A stretch of DNA of 35,406 nucleotides, from the NCBI GenBank assembly GCA_016926535.1, contig JAFGOK010000007.1, positions 1-35,406 of the forward strand, written 5' to 3'. Within the stretch, counting starts at the first letter, position 1. The number at the start of each line of letters is the position of its first letter. Positions 19,101 through 27,900 of this stretch are shown here, piece by piece. The translations under genes were made by a program, and so were the position numbers. The notes under the pieces are model-generated. The model was not told the DNA's origin, ran no database searches, and worked only from the letters and a program-made list of their open reading frames with translations. This stretch comes from Micromonosporaceae bacterium (GTDB lineage Bacteria; Actinomycetota; Actinomycetes; Mycobacteriales; Micromonosporaceae).

Positions 19101-19456
19101 TCGGCCGAGGTCGCCGCACCCCACCGCACCGCATCCAGGAACGCCGCCACCTGGGCCGGCTCGTCGAAACGGCCGTCAACCTCCGGCAGCGACCCCGCCG
19201 GCAGCACCCGCCGCCCCGGCTCGACCTCCCACACCACCGACAACGACTCGCCGTACCGGCCGTCCTCGACGCTCTGCAACTCCACCAGCGTCGAGCCAGC
19301 CATCCCGGCACTGACCGTCTCGTTGCCCCCAGCGCAGTCCCGCGTATCCGGCTGCGGCGGTGCGCCGTCAACGTCGGCAACGACCCACCGATGCCCGCGC
19401 ACCTCGACCAGCTTGCCGACCTCAGGTGCCGCCACCGCATGCGCGAGCGCCGTCAC
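16196..19456 (-). CDS. drmD: class 1 DISARM SNF2-family helicase DrmD
   Basis: 'LLLADDVGLGKTIEAGLVVREL' Walker A, 'LLVLDEAHHVAP' DEAH box, 'FLSATPHNGYP', 'RIGRIDRYGQRRQPQVHHF' motif VI. GTG at 19456 with AGGAGGG upstream; ORF open to 19567. Confidence 0.9.
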   Translation of the reverse strand: MTALAHAVAAPEVGKLVEVRGHRWVVADVDGAPPQPDTRDCAGGNETVSAGMAGSTLVELQSVEDGRYGESLSVVWEVEPGRRVLPAGSLPEVDGRFDEPAQVAAFLDAVRWGAATSADVNTLQAPFRSGVAVEDYQLEPVARALTAPRVNLLLADDVGLGKTIEAGLVVRELLLRHRARRVMVVCPAGLAVKWRDEMADKFGLDFTIVNSEQCAVLRHTHGSAANPFRVYPLVIVSLPWLRSPRAQRLLDEVLPSADPHQPPPARREFDLLVLDEAHHVAPAAPKQRYAVDSQQTKLLRRLVPHFEHRLFLSATPHNGYPESFQALLELLDDQRFARGVEPDETARREVVVRRLKRDVDPGGAKFPLRHTEPIEVTYPDTEREVHDLLTRFAQLRATRLGANRRGRRAADLVTLLLKKRLFSSPEAFGRTVGVYRETLASGRRAGSGGQGALGSLGGFAGVGCAAFAGIEDESWLDDFFDTTADLDDEALAAEEETALGRAGKIETSDDPTRPGPAELALLEQMEDWARHHTANPDAKATALIAYLREVCQPGGRWGDERVVVFTEYRDTQTWLERLLRQEGLGGDKLELLHGGLSGADRERLRRAFQTRPGEHPVRILLATDAASEGIDLHFHCHRLVNYDIPFNPNRLEQRIGRIDRYGQRRQPQVHHFVGAGWEHAHDGFAADLEFLSRVARKVSQMAEDLGSVNAVLAEAVQRRMLGERLDVDAALSAKTTQRRRGRVASDADISGQVKRLREQLDRTVETLNLRPATVRRVVDTALDLARQQPLRPAGGQLFEVPPLTGAWARATAGLAHPDHPERIRPVTFDQAVAAEPDRGDDVVLAHLNHPLVAMSTRLLQAAVSSADTDLHRVAAVLTDDSAVDQVIAVSYARLLILGADGIRLHEEVLHAGGWVRDDGRFARLDNLGLLDRLLTAALADGRPAPGHIGSRLAGGWSRTRDGLIAALHHRRDERLTSLHGRLAKRRDDEERRITANLDRFAATLRQALDDADAPESEYTQLALAIGDEREAAQLRADRAAWQARLERLDAERDAELARIAHRYTDPTPHLFPVAVIYLVPRREATR

Positions 19457-19736
19457 GAGCCCTCCTCGTCGTGGAGCGAACACGACAAGGCGCCAGTCAC
19501 CCCTCGCAGGGATGACCACCACCCATACGGCCGGGCTAACTCTCCCGGGGCGCCCGGGTTGCGCCAACGCACAAGGATCACTCGACGGCGGTCCACCGAC
19601 CGGCCAGCCGGCACCGCCAGCCCCGCAACGACCCCGACGCCTGACTGCGTTTCGGAGCAGCGACCATGGTCACGGCTCTGGCCGTCGACGCCGATCCGCC
19701 GATCCGCCGATGCCGACATGCGGGACAAGACCGCTA

Positions 19737-19865
19737 CTACGCAACCGATTCCTGGAGCTTCAGCAGGAACCACACGCCATCCCGGTCGATCCCATGCCGA
19801 CGGGCATACCCACGTGAGACTTCCTCGGCATCTTCAGTCAGGCGCGCCAACTGCAGGCTGGGAGC
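19737..19865 (-). pseudogene. truncated MazG-like nucleotide pyrophosphohydrolase fragment
   Basis: My reverse-strand translation between two in-frame stops gives 'LQLARLTEDAEEVSRGYARRHGIDRDGVWFLLKLQESVA*', resembling the N-terminal helix of MazG-like enzymes (...FLLKLQEEVGEL...). Confidence 0.5.
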
Positions 19866-19942
19866 CTAGCCTCGGCGATCCGCGCCGAGCTGGCCAGAAT
19901 CGAGCCAGGCAGGATCGGACTCGATGATCGCCGGCAACTCGT

Positions 19943-20356
19943 TCACTCCAGCCCCGTGGTCGGGTGGCTGGCGGCGGAGACCATCGACGGGATGGTACCG
20001 GAAGGTCGCGCCTTCGGCAGGGTGCTGACCACCAGGTCGTAGGAATCGATGAGTAGATCCTTGATGAGCTCCACCGGCAGGCCAGCGGTGAGATCCACGG
20101 TGATCCAGTGCCGCTTGTTCATGTGGTAGCCCGGAGTGATCTCAGGATGCGCCTTCACCAGCACCCGAGCGTACTCTGGGTCGCATTTCAGTGACACAGA
20201 GCGCGGATCGGCCTTCGGGTCGGCCCCGTTGAACAGCGCGAACATCTTGCCGCCAACCTTGAACACGAGTGGGGTAGGCCCGAACGGAAACGTCACCTGC
20301 GAGCCGGCAAGTCGCTCGCAGTACTCCAGCAGGTGCGCTTGTGTGTTGCGTGGCAT
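19943..20356 (-). CDS. MmcQ/YjbR-family protein
   Basis: 'FPFGPTPLVFKVGGKMFALF...SLKCDPEYARVLVKAHPEITPGYHMNKRHWITVDL' is the typical MmcQ/YjbR pattern. Met at 20356 chosen; the ORF continues upstream into a different fragment. Confidence 0.85.
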   Translation of the reverse strand: MPRNTQAHLLEYCERLAGSQVTFPFGPTPLVFKVGGKMFALFNGADPKADPRSVSLKCDPEYARVLVKAHPEITPGYHMNKRHWITVDLTAGLPVELIKDLLIDSYDLVVSTLPKARPSGTIPSMVSAASHPTTGLE

Positions 20357-20404
20357 CACCACGGGCTCCTCCAACCGGAAACGCCGCAACGTCGCCGTCG
20401 TGGT

Positions 20405-20611
20405 CATCCATCGGTTGGCTTCGAGGATACCTGCGGCGGGAGGGAGGAAGCGGGCTGTCTGGAGGGCCGGGTCCAGGGCGCTGTGCTGGAACTGGAATCC
20501 GGTTTCGCGCAGCACTGCCGGTAGCACCCGATGGCTGTCCAGCACCTCGGCGGAGAACCCGCCAAGGGCCAGCCGCAACGCGGAAGCCGGGGCGGGGAGC
20601 AGGACTGGCCG
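20405..20611 (-). pseudogene. C-terminal remnant of a TIGR01777/DUF1731 epimerase-like protein
   Basis: Reverse-strand reading 'RPVLLPAPASALRLALGGFSAEVLDSHRVLPAVLRETGFQFQHSALDPALQ' matches the DUF1731 C-terminus; no upstream NAD-binding portion seen. Confidence 0.6.
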
Positions 20612-20781
20612 GCGCAGGGGAAGGCCTGGCGACCCGCCCGGCAGAGTGGGAACGCCACGTCACGGACTTCCTGGCCACGGCTCTTCTGGGAACTTCCCGC
20701 TGAGAGGATCCCCAGCCCAGGTCAGCACGACCACGACCAGCGGCGCCGCAGCCGAAGACCTGGGGTTGCGCCTGGACCAGA

Positions 20782-20811
20782 TCCTGCCCATCGTCGTGCC
20801 TCGTTCAAGGC
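20782..20811 (+). repeat. right copy of imperfect 30-bp direct repeat
   Basis: tcctgcccatcgtcgtgcctcgttcaaggc; same orientation as the copy near 2405. Confidence 0.5.
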
Positions 20812-20927
20812 GGGTTGAGTTCGAGAATCCACACCAGGACAATCATCAATGTCACCTTCCGTGTGTCGCAGTTCTTGCCCGTGCTACGGTCGCTGTCGCG
20901 CCGTGGCGCCGCACCTGGGGAGGGCAT

Positions 20928-22517
20928 ATGGGTGAGGTGTCGGCGTGGACCGGAGCCGAGGCAGAGGCGTTGCGGGTGGCTCTGCGGATGAGTCTCCGGG
21001 GCTTCGCGGAGCATCTGGGTGTGAGTGTCGGAGCGGTCGCTTCCTGGAAGCGTCGGGGGGTGACGGTGCGGCCCACTCCGGAGATGCAGGTGGTGCTGGA
21101 TGCCGCACTGGCCCAGGTCGACCCCAAGGTTCGGCAGCGGTTCCAAGCGATTCGCTGCACGCACCCCGACTCTGGGGTCTTCGTCGCGGGGCCTTCGGAC
21201 GGCGCCCCCCGACCTGGGGTGGCGATACAGGCCGCGGGCGGGATCTTGTTGACTGTGGTGGCGGATGGTCGACCGGTGACGTTGCCGCTGGACGCGGTGG
21301 CCGCCGCGGCGACGTCGCCAGCACCGCGTCAAGGTGTGGGAGTAGTGGGGCATTCGGACCCGGGAGCGACGGCTGACGAGCGTGCCTACGAGTTGTTCGT
21401 GCGTGGCTGTGGGCTGTTGGGCACCAACGACCGTCGCGAGATCGAGGCCGCTCAGGCGTTGTTGCAGCGGGCGGTGGATCGTGATCCGCATTTCGCTCGG
21501 GCGATCGCCGCGCGGGGGTACACCAGTTGGCGGCAGTACTTCGCAGGGTGGAGCGCCCACGCGCAGGCGTTGACCGATGCGCTGCGCGATGTCGAGATCG
21601 CCTTGGACGTTGATCCGGATTCGGTGTCGGCGAACGTGACGTTCATTCGGGCGTGCTGGGACATGGGGTGGCATGAGCGGGCGCTGGCTGCCGGTCGGTC
21701 GGTGCATGCTCGGCATCCCGACAGTCTGGAGGCGACAGTCGCGTTTGCCCGTGCGTTGAACAACGCCGGTCTGGCCCAGTGCGCCCTGCCGCTGATCGGG
21801 GCGGTCCTCGCGGTGGACGCGACGTACCCAGCGGCGGTGAAGCTCGGGATCTGGTGTCATCTCATGGTCGGTGACCATGCGGGGGCCGCTGCGATCTCCC
21901 GGGACTATCTGGTGCGGCATCCTTCGGATGCGAACACGCGCTGGGCCGTGGCCCTGGCCAGCAGTCATCTGCCCGGCGGTTTCGGGGACGCGATCAGGAT
22001 CGCTGGCGACGGGGTGGCCGCCGACCCGACCGATGCGACGGTGTGGCTCCTCCTGGGATACCTGCACCGGTTGGCCGGCGACGAGGATCGGGCCCAGGCG
22101 GTGTGGGAACGGGGCCGGACTCGGCTCGCGGCCGATGGTGGAGGGTCGAACCTGCGGGCCCGGGCGTGGCTGGCGAACCTGCACGCGGGGGTCGGCGATG
22201 AGCCGGCAGCGTTGCGGTGCGTGGCCGATCTGACCTCCGCCGACCCGCACAATGGTTACCTGCGCTACCGGCTGGCCCATGTGCTGGCGGAACTGCGGCG
22301 TTCGGAGGAGGCGGTGGAGATGCTGGCGTCGGCCGTGGCCGATGGATTCCTGTCGGCGCAGTTGTTGCGGCAGGAATTGGTGCTCGGCTTGGCGCCGCTG
22401 CGGCAGGCCGACGGGTTCTGGGCCACTGTGAGGCAGCTGGAGACGAATGTCGAGCGTTGCCGGCAGGTTTACGCGGCGGGCATCTCAGCGGTGAATGTGA
22501 CCACCCCTTCGATATAG
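20928..22517 (+). CDS. XRE-type HTH regulator with TPR-like C-terminal repeats
   Basis: N-terminal 'EALRVALRMSLRGFAEHLGVSVGAVASWKRRGVTVRPTPEMQVVLD' HTH, then helical TPR-like repeats. ATG at 20928 preceded by GGGGAGGG. Confidence 0.87.
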   Translation: MGEVSAWTGAEAEALRVALRMSLRGFAEHLGVSVGAVASWKRRGVTVRPTPEMQVVLDAALAQVDPKVRQRFQAIRCTHPDSGVFVAGPSDGAPRPGVAIQAAGGILLTVVADGRPVTLPLDAVAAAATSPAPRQGVGVVGHSDPGATADERAYELFVRGCGLLGTNDRREIEAAQALLQRAVDRDPHFARAIAARGYTSWRQYFAGWSAHAQALTDALRDVEIALDVDPDSVSANVTFIRACWDMGWHERALAAGRSVHARHPDSLEATVAFARALNNAGLAQCALPLIGAVLAVDATYPAAVKLGIWCHLMVGDHAGAAAISRDYLVRHPSDANTRWAVALASSHLPGGFGDAIRIAGDGVAADPTDATVWLLLGYLHRLAGDEDRAQAVWERGRTRLAADGGGSNLRARAWLANLHAGVGDEPAALRCVADLTSADPHNGYLRYRLAHVLAELRRSEEAVEMLASAVADGFLSAQLLRQELVLGLAPLRQADGFWATVRQLETNVERCRQVYAAGISAVNVTTPSI

Positions 22518-22532
22518 AGAGGTATTGGTTCG

Positions 22533-23105
22533 ATGACACTGGCCAAGAGCGACCGGAACTGGATGTCCGGGATAGCGGGCGAGGGGGTCGTGACGATCGG
22601 CGACCCTCGGCTGAAGGCACCCACGGCATCGGTGACGGTCCCCGACGAGGTGGCCGAGCTGCTTGCCTCGATGGTGGCTGGGTTGCGTTCCCTGAATGGG
22701 GCGGGTTTGGCGGCCCCGCAGGTCGGCGCGTCGGTGAAGGTCGTGGTCGTGGAGGTCCGCCGGACCGACGTCTTCCCCGACCGTCCGGAGTGCCCGCTCC
22801 TCCAGATGATCAACCCGGTGATCACGGCCCGGTCCGAGTCGATGCTGATGGACTGGGAGGGCTGTTTCAGCGTGCCGGGACTGATGGGGCTCGTCCCCCG
22901 GGCTGAGACGATCACCGTCGAGTATCTCGACCCGTCCGGGCAGCGGGTGACGGGTGAGTACAGCGGGTACGTCGCCCGGGTGATCCAGCACGAGGTGGAC
23001 CACCTCGACGCGGTCGAGTTCGTCGACCAGATGCGGGACATGCGCAGCCTGACCACGGTGGCCAACTATCTGGAGCATCATCGGTCGTCGACCCAAGGCG
23101 GGTGA
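22533..23105 (+). CDS. peptide deformylase-like protein
   Basis: PDF motif 1 'GAGLAAPQVG', motif 2 'EGCFSVPG', motif 3 'IQHEVDHLDAVEF'. Confidence 0.92.
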   Translation: MTLAKSDRNWMSGIAGEGVVTIGDPRLKAPTASVTVPDEVAELLASMVAGLRSLNGAGLAAPQVGASVKVVVVEVRRTDVFPDRPECPLLQMINPVITARSESMLMDWEGCFSVPGLMGLVPRAETITVEYLDPSGQRVTGEYSGYVARVIQHEVDHLDAVEFVDQMRDMRSLTTVANYLEHHRSSTQGG

Positions 23106-23138
23106 CTGGCACATCGCTGGTACACCACTGGTACAGCG
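23106..23138. promoter_or_regulatory. three direct repeats CTGGYACA at 11-bp spacing (candidate operator)
   Basis: ctggcacatcg (23106), ctggtacacca (23117), ctggtacagcg (23128). Directly after the deformylase stop and about 240 bp upstream of the methyltransferase start. Confidence 0.55.
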
Positions 23139-23377
23139 GTGGCTGGTGCCCTCAGGCGGCAGCCGGCAGGCTGGATGACATCCGGATCGGGTCCCTTCAG
23201 GGGCGTTGACTCGGAGGGCTCGCGACGGTCGCATTGATCTGGTCTGACGTCCCGGAGGGTGCTGGCCGGCATGTGGTGGGTTGCGACAATTCGGTGTCAT
23301 CGCGGCTGACCGGTCGGCTGGTCTGTTTCGTCGTCCCGATCGGTCGCGCCGTTTGCCTGTGGGAGAGGAATCACCTG

Positions 23378-24595
23378 GTGAGTGTCGCCACCGCTGGCGC
23401 GGCTTCAGCCGCCGTACTGCGTCGAGAGCTCGTGGATCAACTGGTTGCGGCCGGTTCGATCCGGTCGGACGAGGTCAGGGCGGCGTTCCTGGCCGTGCCT
23501 CGACACCGGTTTGCCCCGGAGGTGTCGCTGGAAGCGGCGTATGCCAATGACACGGTGCGCACCAAGCGTGACGCCCACGGGGTGACGACCAGTTCGATCT
23601 CCGCGCCCTGGCTGCAGGCGGTCATGTTGGAGCAGGCACAGATCCGCCCGGGGATGCGGTGCCTGGAGATCGGCTCGGGTGGCTTCAACGCGGCGTTGAT
23701 GGCCGAACTCGCCGGCCCCAGCGGCGAGGTGACCACGGTGGACATCGACCCTGATGTCACCGACCGGGCCCGCCGCTACCTGCCCGCCGCCGGGTACGAA
23801 CGGATCACCGTGGTCCTGGCCGACGCCGAGGCGGGTGTGGCGGCACATGCCCCCTATGACCGGATCGTGGTCACCGTCGGGGTATGGGACATCCCGCCGG
23901 CCTGGGTCGACCAACTCGTCGAGGGCGGCCGGCTGGTGGTGCCGCTGCGGATGCGAGGTCTGAGCCGGTCGATCGCGTTCGTGCGCGAGGGTGACCATCT
24001 GGTCAGCGACGGCCACGAGATGGCCGGGTTCGTGTCGGTGCAGGGTACCGGTGCGCACCCCGAGCACCTGGTCACCCTGCACGGTGAGGAGGTTGGCCTG
24101 CGGTTCGACGACCCGCCACAGGTCGACGCCGAAGCGCTCCGGGCGGCGCTGGGACAGCCCCGGACGGCGGTGTGGTCGGGGGTGCGGTTCGGGGCGATGG
24201 AGCCCTTCGACGGGTTGATGCTCTGGCTTGCCACCTGCCTGGACGACTTCTGCCTGCTGTGCCGGGCACGCACCGACGCCGCCCGGGCGCTGGTGGATCC
24301 GGCCTCACCGATCGCCACCCCGACACTGCTGGGCCAGCGGGGCTTTGCCTACCTCACCTACCGAGAAGTCGAGGCGTCCAACGGGGTGTTCGAATTCGGC
24401 GCCTACGCCCACGGCGAGGACGCCGCCGGACTCGCGAACACGCTCGTCGACCGGATCCGCGTCTGGGACCGCGATCACCGCCATGCTGCTGGCGCATGTA
24501 TCCGCGTCTATCCCGCCGGAGTCGCAGGCGATCAGATGGCCGCCGACCGGATCCTCGCCAAGCGACACACGAACGTCACGATCTCCTGGCCCTGA
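23378..24595 (+). CDS. FxLD-system methyltransferase (protein-L-isoaspartate O-methyltransferase-like)
   Basis: PIMT-like 'SSISAPWLQAVMLEQAQIRPGMRCLEIGSGGFNAALMAELAGPSGEVTTVDIDPDVTDRARRYL'; GTG at 23378 with GGGAGAGGAA upstream; next to an FxLD precursor. Confidence 0.87.
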   Translation: MSVATAGAASAAVLRRELVDQLVAAGSIRSDEVRAAFLAVPRHRFAPEVSLEAAYANDTVRTKRDAHGVTTSSISAPWLQAVMLEQAQIRPGMRCLEIGSGGFNAALMAELAGPSGEVTTVDIDPDVTDRARRYLPAAGYERITVVLADAEAGVAAHAPYDRIVVTVGVWDIPPAWVDQLVEGGRLVVPLRMRGLSRSIAFVREGDHLVSDGHEMAGFVSVQGTGAHPEHLVTLHGEEVGLRFDDPPQVDAEALRAALGQPRTAVWSGVRFGAMEPFDGLMLWLATCLDDFCLLCRARTDAARALVDPASPIATPTLLGQRGFAYLTYREVEASNGVFEFGAYAHGEDAAGLANTLVDRIRVWDRDHRHAAGACIRVYPAGVAGDQMAADRILAKRHTNVTISWP

Positions 24596-24652
24596 CCCTC
24601 CCGGGTGCCGGCCAGGCAGCACGCCCCCGTCACCGACGTACTGGAGGTTCCC

Positions 24653-24835
24653 ATGTCCCCAACCGCGACGACCGCCCCCAGCAATCTTCCCGCCGTCGAC
24701 GCCGACGCCGATGCGGTGTTCGACCTGGACGTCCATATCGTCGAATCCGGGCCGGTGATCGCTGAACTGTTGCGCAGCACCAGCGACAACTGCGGCGCCA
24801 CCTGCGCCTCGGCCTGTACCAGTTGCAGGTCCTGA
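24653..24835 (+). CDS. FxLD-family class I lanthipeptide precursor
   Basis: 60 aa: MSPTATTAPSNLPAVDADADAVFDLDVHIVESGPVIAELLRSTSDNCGATCASACTSCRS. Leader FDLD (FxLD) motif; core with 4 Cys and many Ser/Thr; GGAGG upstream of ATG; between MT and LanB. Confidence 0.93.
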   Translation: MSPTATTAPSNLPAVDADADAVFDLDVHIVESGPVIAELLRSTSDNCGATCASACTSCRS

Positions 24836-24900
24836 CAGTGCGATCCGGTGGGTCCGGCGCAGTCTCCGGACCCGCCGGGAATCGGCCCGGGGAGGTGGCG

Positions 24901-27900
24901 GTGTACCAGGTGCTCGATGCGGTCCTGCTCCGCGCGGCCACCCGCAGGGTGGATGCCGCGCTGCCCGGCTGGCCTGACCTGGCGCCCGGGACCGACCCCG
25001 AGCGGTGGCGTGACTGGTTGCTCCGGGTGTGGGCCGACGAGTCGGTCGTCGACGCCATCGCCGTGGCCAGCCCGGTCCTGGCCGCCGGAGTCGCACGGGC
25101 CTGCGCCGACCAGGTCCACGACGGCCGCCACCTGCGGCGGCTGGTGGTGTCCGTCGCCCGGTATCTGCTGCGCATGACCGGGCGGGCCACGCCGTTCGGC
25201 CTGTTCGCCGGTGTCACCGCGGCGGCCATCGGCGCGCAGCCGTCGCTGCGGTGGGGCCAGCGGCACCACCCCGTCCTGCGGGCCGACCACGCCTGGGTGG
25301 CCGGGGTGGCCACCGAACTGGAAGCCTGCCCCGCGGTGTGGACCCAGCTGCTGGTCGTGGCCAACGACCTCATCGAGCTGCGTGACGACCGTCTGGTACT
25401 GGCCTGCCAACACCCCGGCGACGACCGGATGCGATCGGACCGGCCGCCGATGGCCGCCGACGTGTCCATACGCGCCACCAGCGCGGTGTTGGCCGTCCTC
25501 ACCCATACCCAGTCGCCGATCACTGGTGGCGAGGTGGTGGACAAGCTGGCGGTGGACTTCCCGACCACTACCCCGGCGGCGGCCCAGGCGATGCTCGCCC
25601 GGCTGATCCTGCTACGCGTGCTGCTGACCGAGCTGCGGGCGCCGATGACGACCACCGACGGCCTCGCCCACGTCCGTGCGCTGCTGCGGGCAGTCGGTGC
25701 GCCGACCAGCCCAGCGGTGGCGCACACCGCCCGGATGTTGGACACGGTCGGCGAGCAGATCGCACGGCACAACCGACAACCGTCGGCCCAGGAGCGCCGC
25801 AGCCTGCGCCGGATGCTGCTGGACCGGGCCAGCCACCAGTCCCCGGAAGCCGCCGTACCGGTGACGGTGGATCTGCGGCTGGATGTCGACGTGAGGTTGC
25901 CTGAGTCACTGGTCCCCGACGCCCGGGCCGCCGCCAGCGTGCTGACCCGGCTGACGCCCCACCCACAGGGCATGGCGGCATGGCGGGACTACCACGGCGC
26001 GTTCCTGGAACGCTACGGCGCCGGCGCGCTGGTCCCGCTGAACGAGCTGGTCGACCCGGACACCGGGCTCGGTTTCCCAGCGACCTACCGCAGTTCGCAT
26101 CGGCGGATCACTGACGCTTCGGTGACCGAGCGCGACCGGCGGCTGCTGCGGCTGGTCCAGACCACGGCCGCAGCCGGCGGCCAGGAGATCGTCCTCGACG
26201 AGGCGACGATCACGCAGATCGCCGGGTCGGAGGCCGCCGCGCTGGCACCACCACCGCACGTCGAACTGTTCGCGCAGATCCACGCCCCTGATCGGGATGC
26301 GCTGCGGTGCGGCGACTACCGGCTGCTGGTGGCCGGGGCGGCCCGAGCGGCCGGGGCGACCACCGGCCGGTTTCTGGACCTGCTGCCAGCGGCCGACCGT
26401 GCCCGGTTCCAGGCGGCCTACACCCAGGTGAGGGCCCATCGGGCCGGGGCGGTCGCCGCCCAGCTGGTGTTCCCACCGCTGCGGTCGGCCTCCGAACACG
26501 CCGCCCGAGCCCCGATCATGCTGCCCCACCTGGTGCGGGCTGGCACCTTCCCCACCGGGGACACCCCGGCGGTCGGCCCCGACGACCTCGCGGTGGGCGG
26601 CGACCTCGACGGCCTGTACCTGGTGTCGCTGCCCGACCGGCGGCTGATCGAGCCGACCGCGTTCAACGCCGTGGAGTTCCGCCACTTCAGTCATCCGCTG
26701 GCCCGGTTCCTGTGCGAGGTACCCCGGGCCCTGGCGGCGGTCTACATGCCCTTCACCTGGGGGGCTGCCAGTGCGCTGGCGTTCTTGCCCCGCATCCGCT
26801 GTGGCCGTGTCATCGTGGCGCCGGCCCGGTGGAACCTCACCACGGAAGACCTTCCCGAATCGGGCGACGGTGGCCAGCTGTGGTGCGAGGCGGCGGCCCG
26901 GTGGCGGCGACGATGGCGAGTTCCGGACCTGGTGCACCTGGTCGAGGCCGACAACCTGCTGCCCCTGGACCTGAGCGAACCGGCGCACCTGGAGCTGCTG
27001 CGGATCCACCTCGACCGTCACGGCCATGCCCGGCTGGATGAAGCCCCGTCCCCGCAGGCGTTCGGGTGGCTCGACGGCCACGCTCACGAGATCGTCATCC
27101 CGCTGACCGCCACCGCCACGCCGCTGCCCGCTCCCGAGGTCGCCACCGTCCGGGTAGTACGCCGCGACGACGGGCATCTGCCCGGCGCGTCGTCGTGGTT
27201 GTACGCGAAGCTCTACACCAGCCCAGAACGCCACGCCGATCTTGCCGCCCGGGTCCCGGACCTGGTCGCAGGATGCGACAGCATCGTCGACTGGTGGTAT
27301 CTGCCCTACCGTGATCCGCAACCGCATCTGCGGCTGCGGTTGCGGCTGTCGGACCCCAACGCTTTCGGCACCGCCGCCGCCCTGCTCGGGGCGTGGGCGA
27401 GCCGGCTGCGTGGGCAGCGACTACTCGGCCGGCTCGAACTGGACACCTACCAGCCGGAGACCGGGCGCTTCGGCGACGGGCAGGCCATGGCCGCCGCCGA
27501 GCGGGTCTTCGCCACCGACTCCACCGCCGCGCTCGCCGAACGCGTCACCGCGACCAGGGCCACGATCCCCATCGACGCCGTGGCCGCGGCCAGCCTGGTC
27601 GACCTGGCCATCGCCTTCACCGGCGACACCACCACCGGTATGCGCTGGCTGCGCGACAGGCTGCCCCACGAGCCCACCACAGTGGACCGAACCCTGCACA
27701 CTGCCGCGGTCGGCCTGGTCACCCCCCAGGATGGATGGGCAAGACTCCACGCGGTCGACGCCGACGGCGCCCTGCTGCGGGCGTGGCAGGATCGCCGCAC
27801 CGCCCTGGTCGACTACCGCCGCCAAGTGGACGAGCACCGCAGCAGCGACCAGGTCCTGGCGTCGCTGTTGCACCTGCACCACATCCGGGTGCACGGCATC

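Noticed and set aside
20805-22280. 491-aa minus-strand ORF opposite the HTH/TPR regulator
   Set aside because: His/Arg/Pro-rich and antisense to a well supported regulator gene.
25906-27327. 473-aa minus-strand ORF opposite lanB
   Set aside because: Antisense GC-frame artefact; LanB motifs on the other strand are clear.
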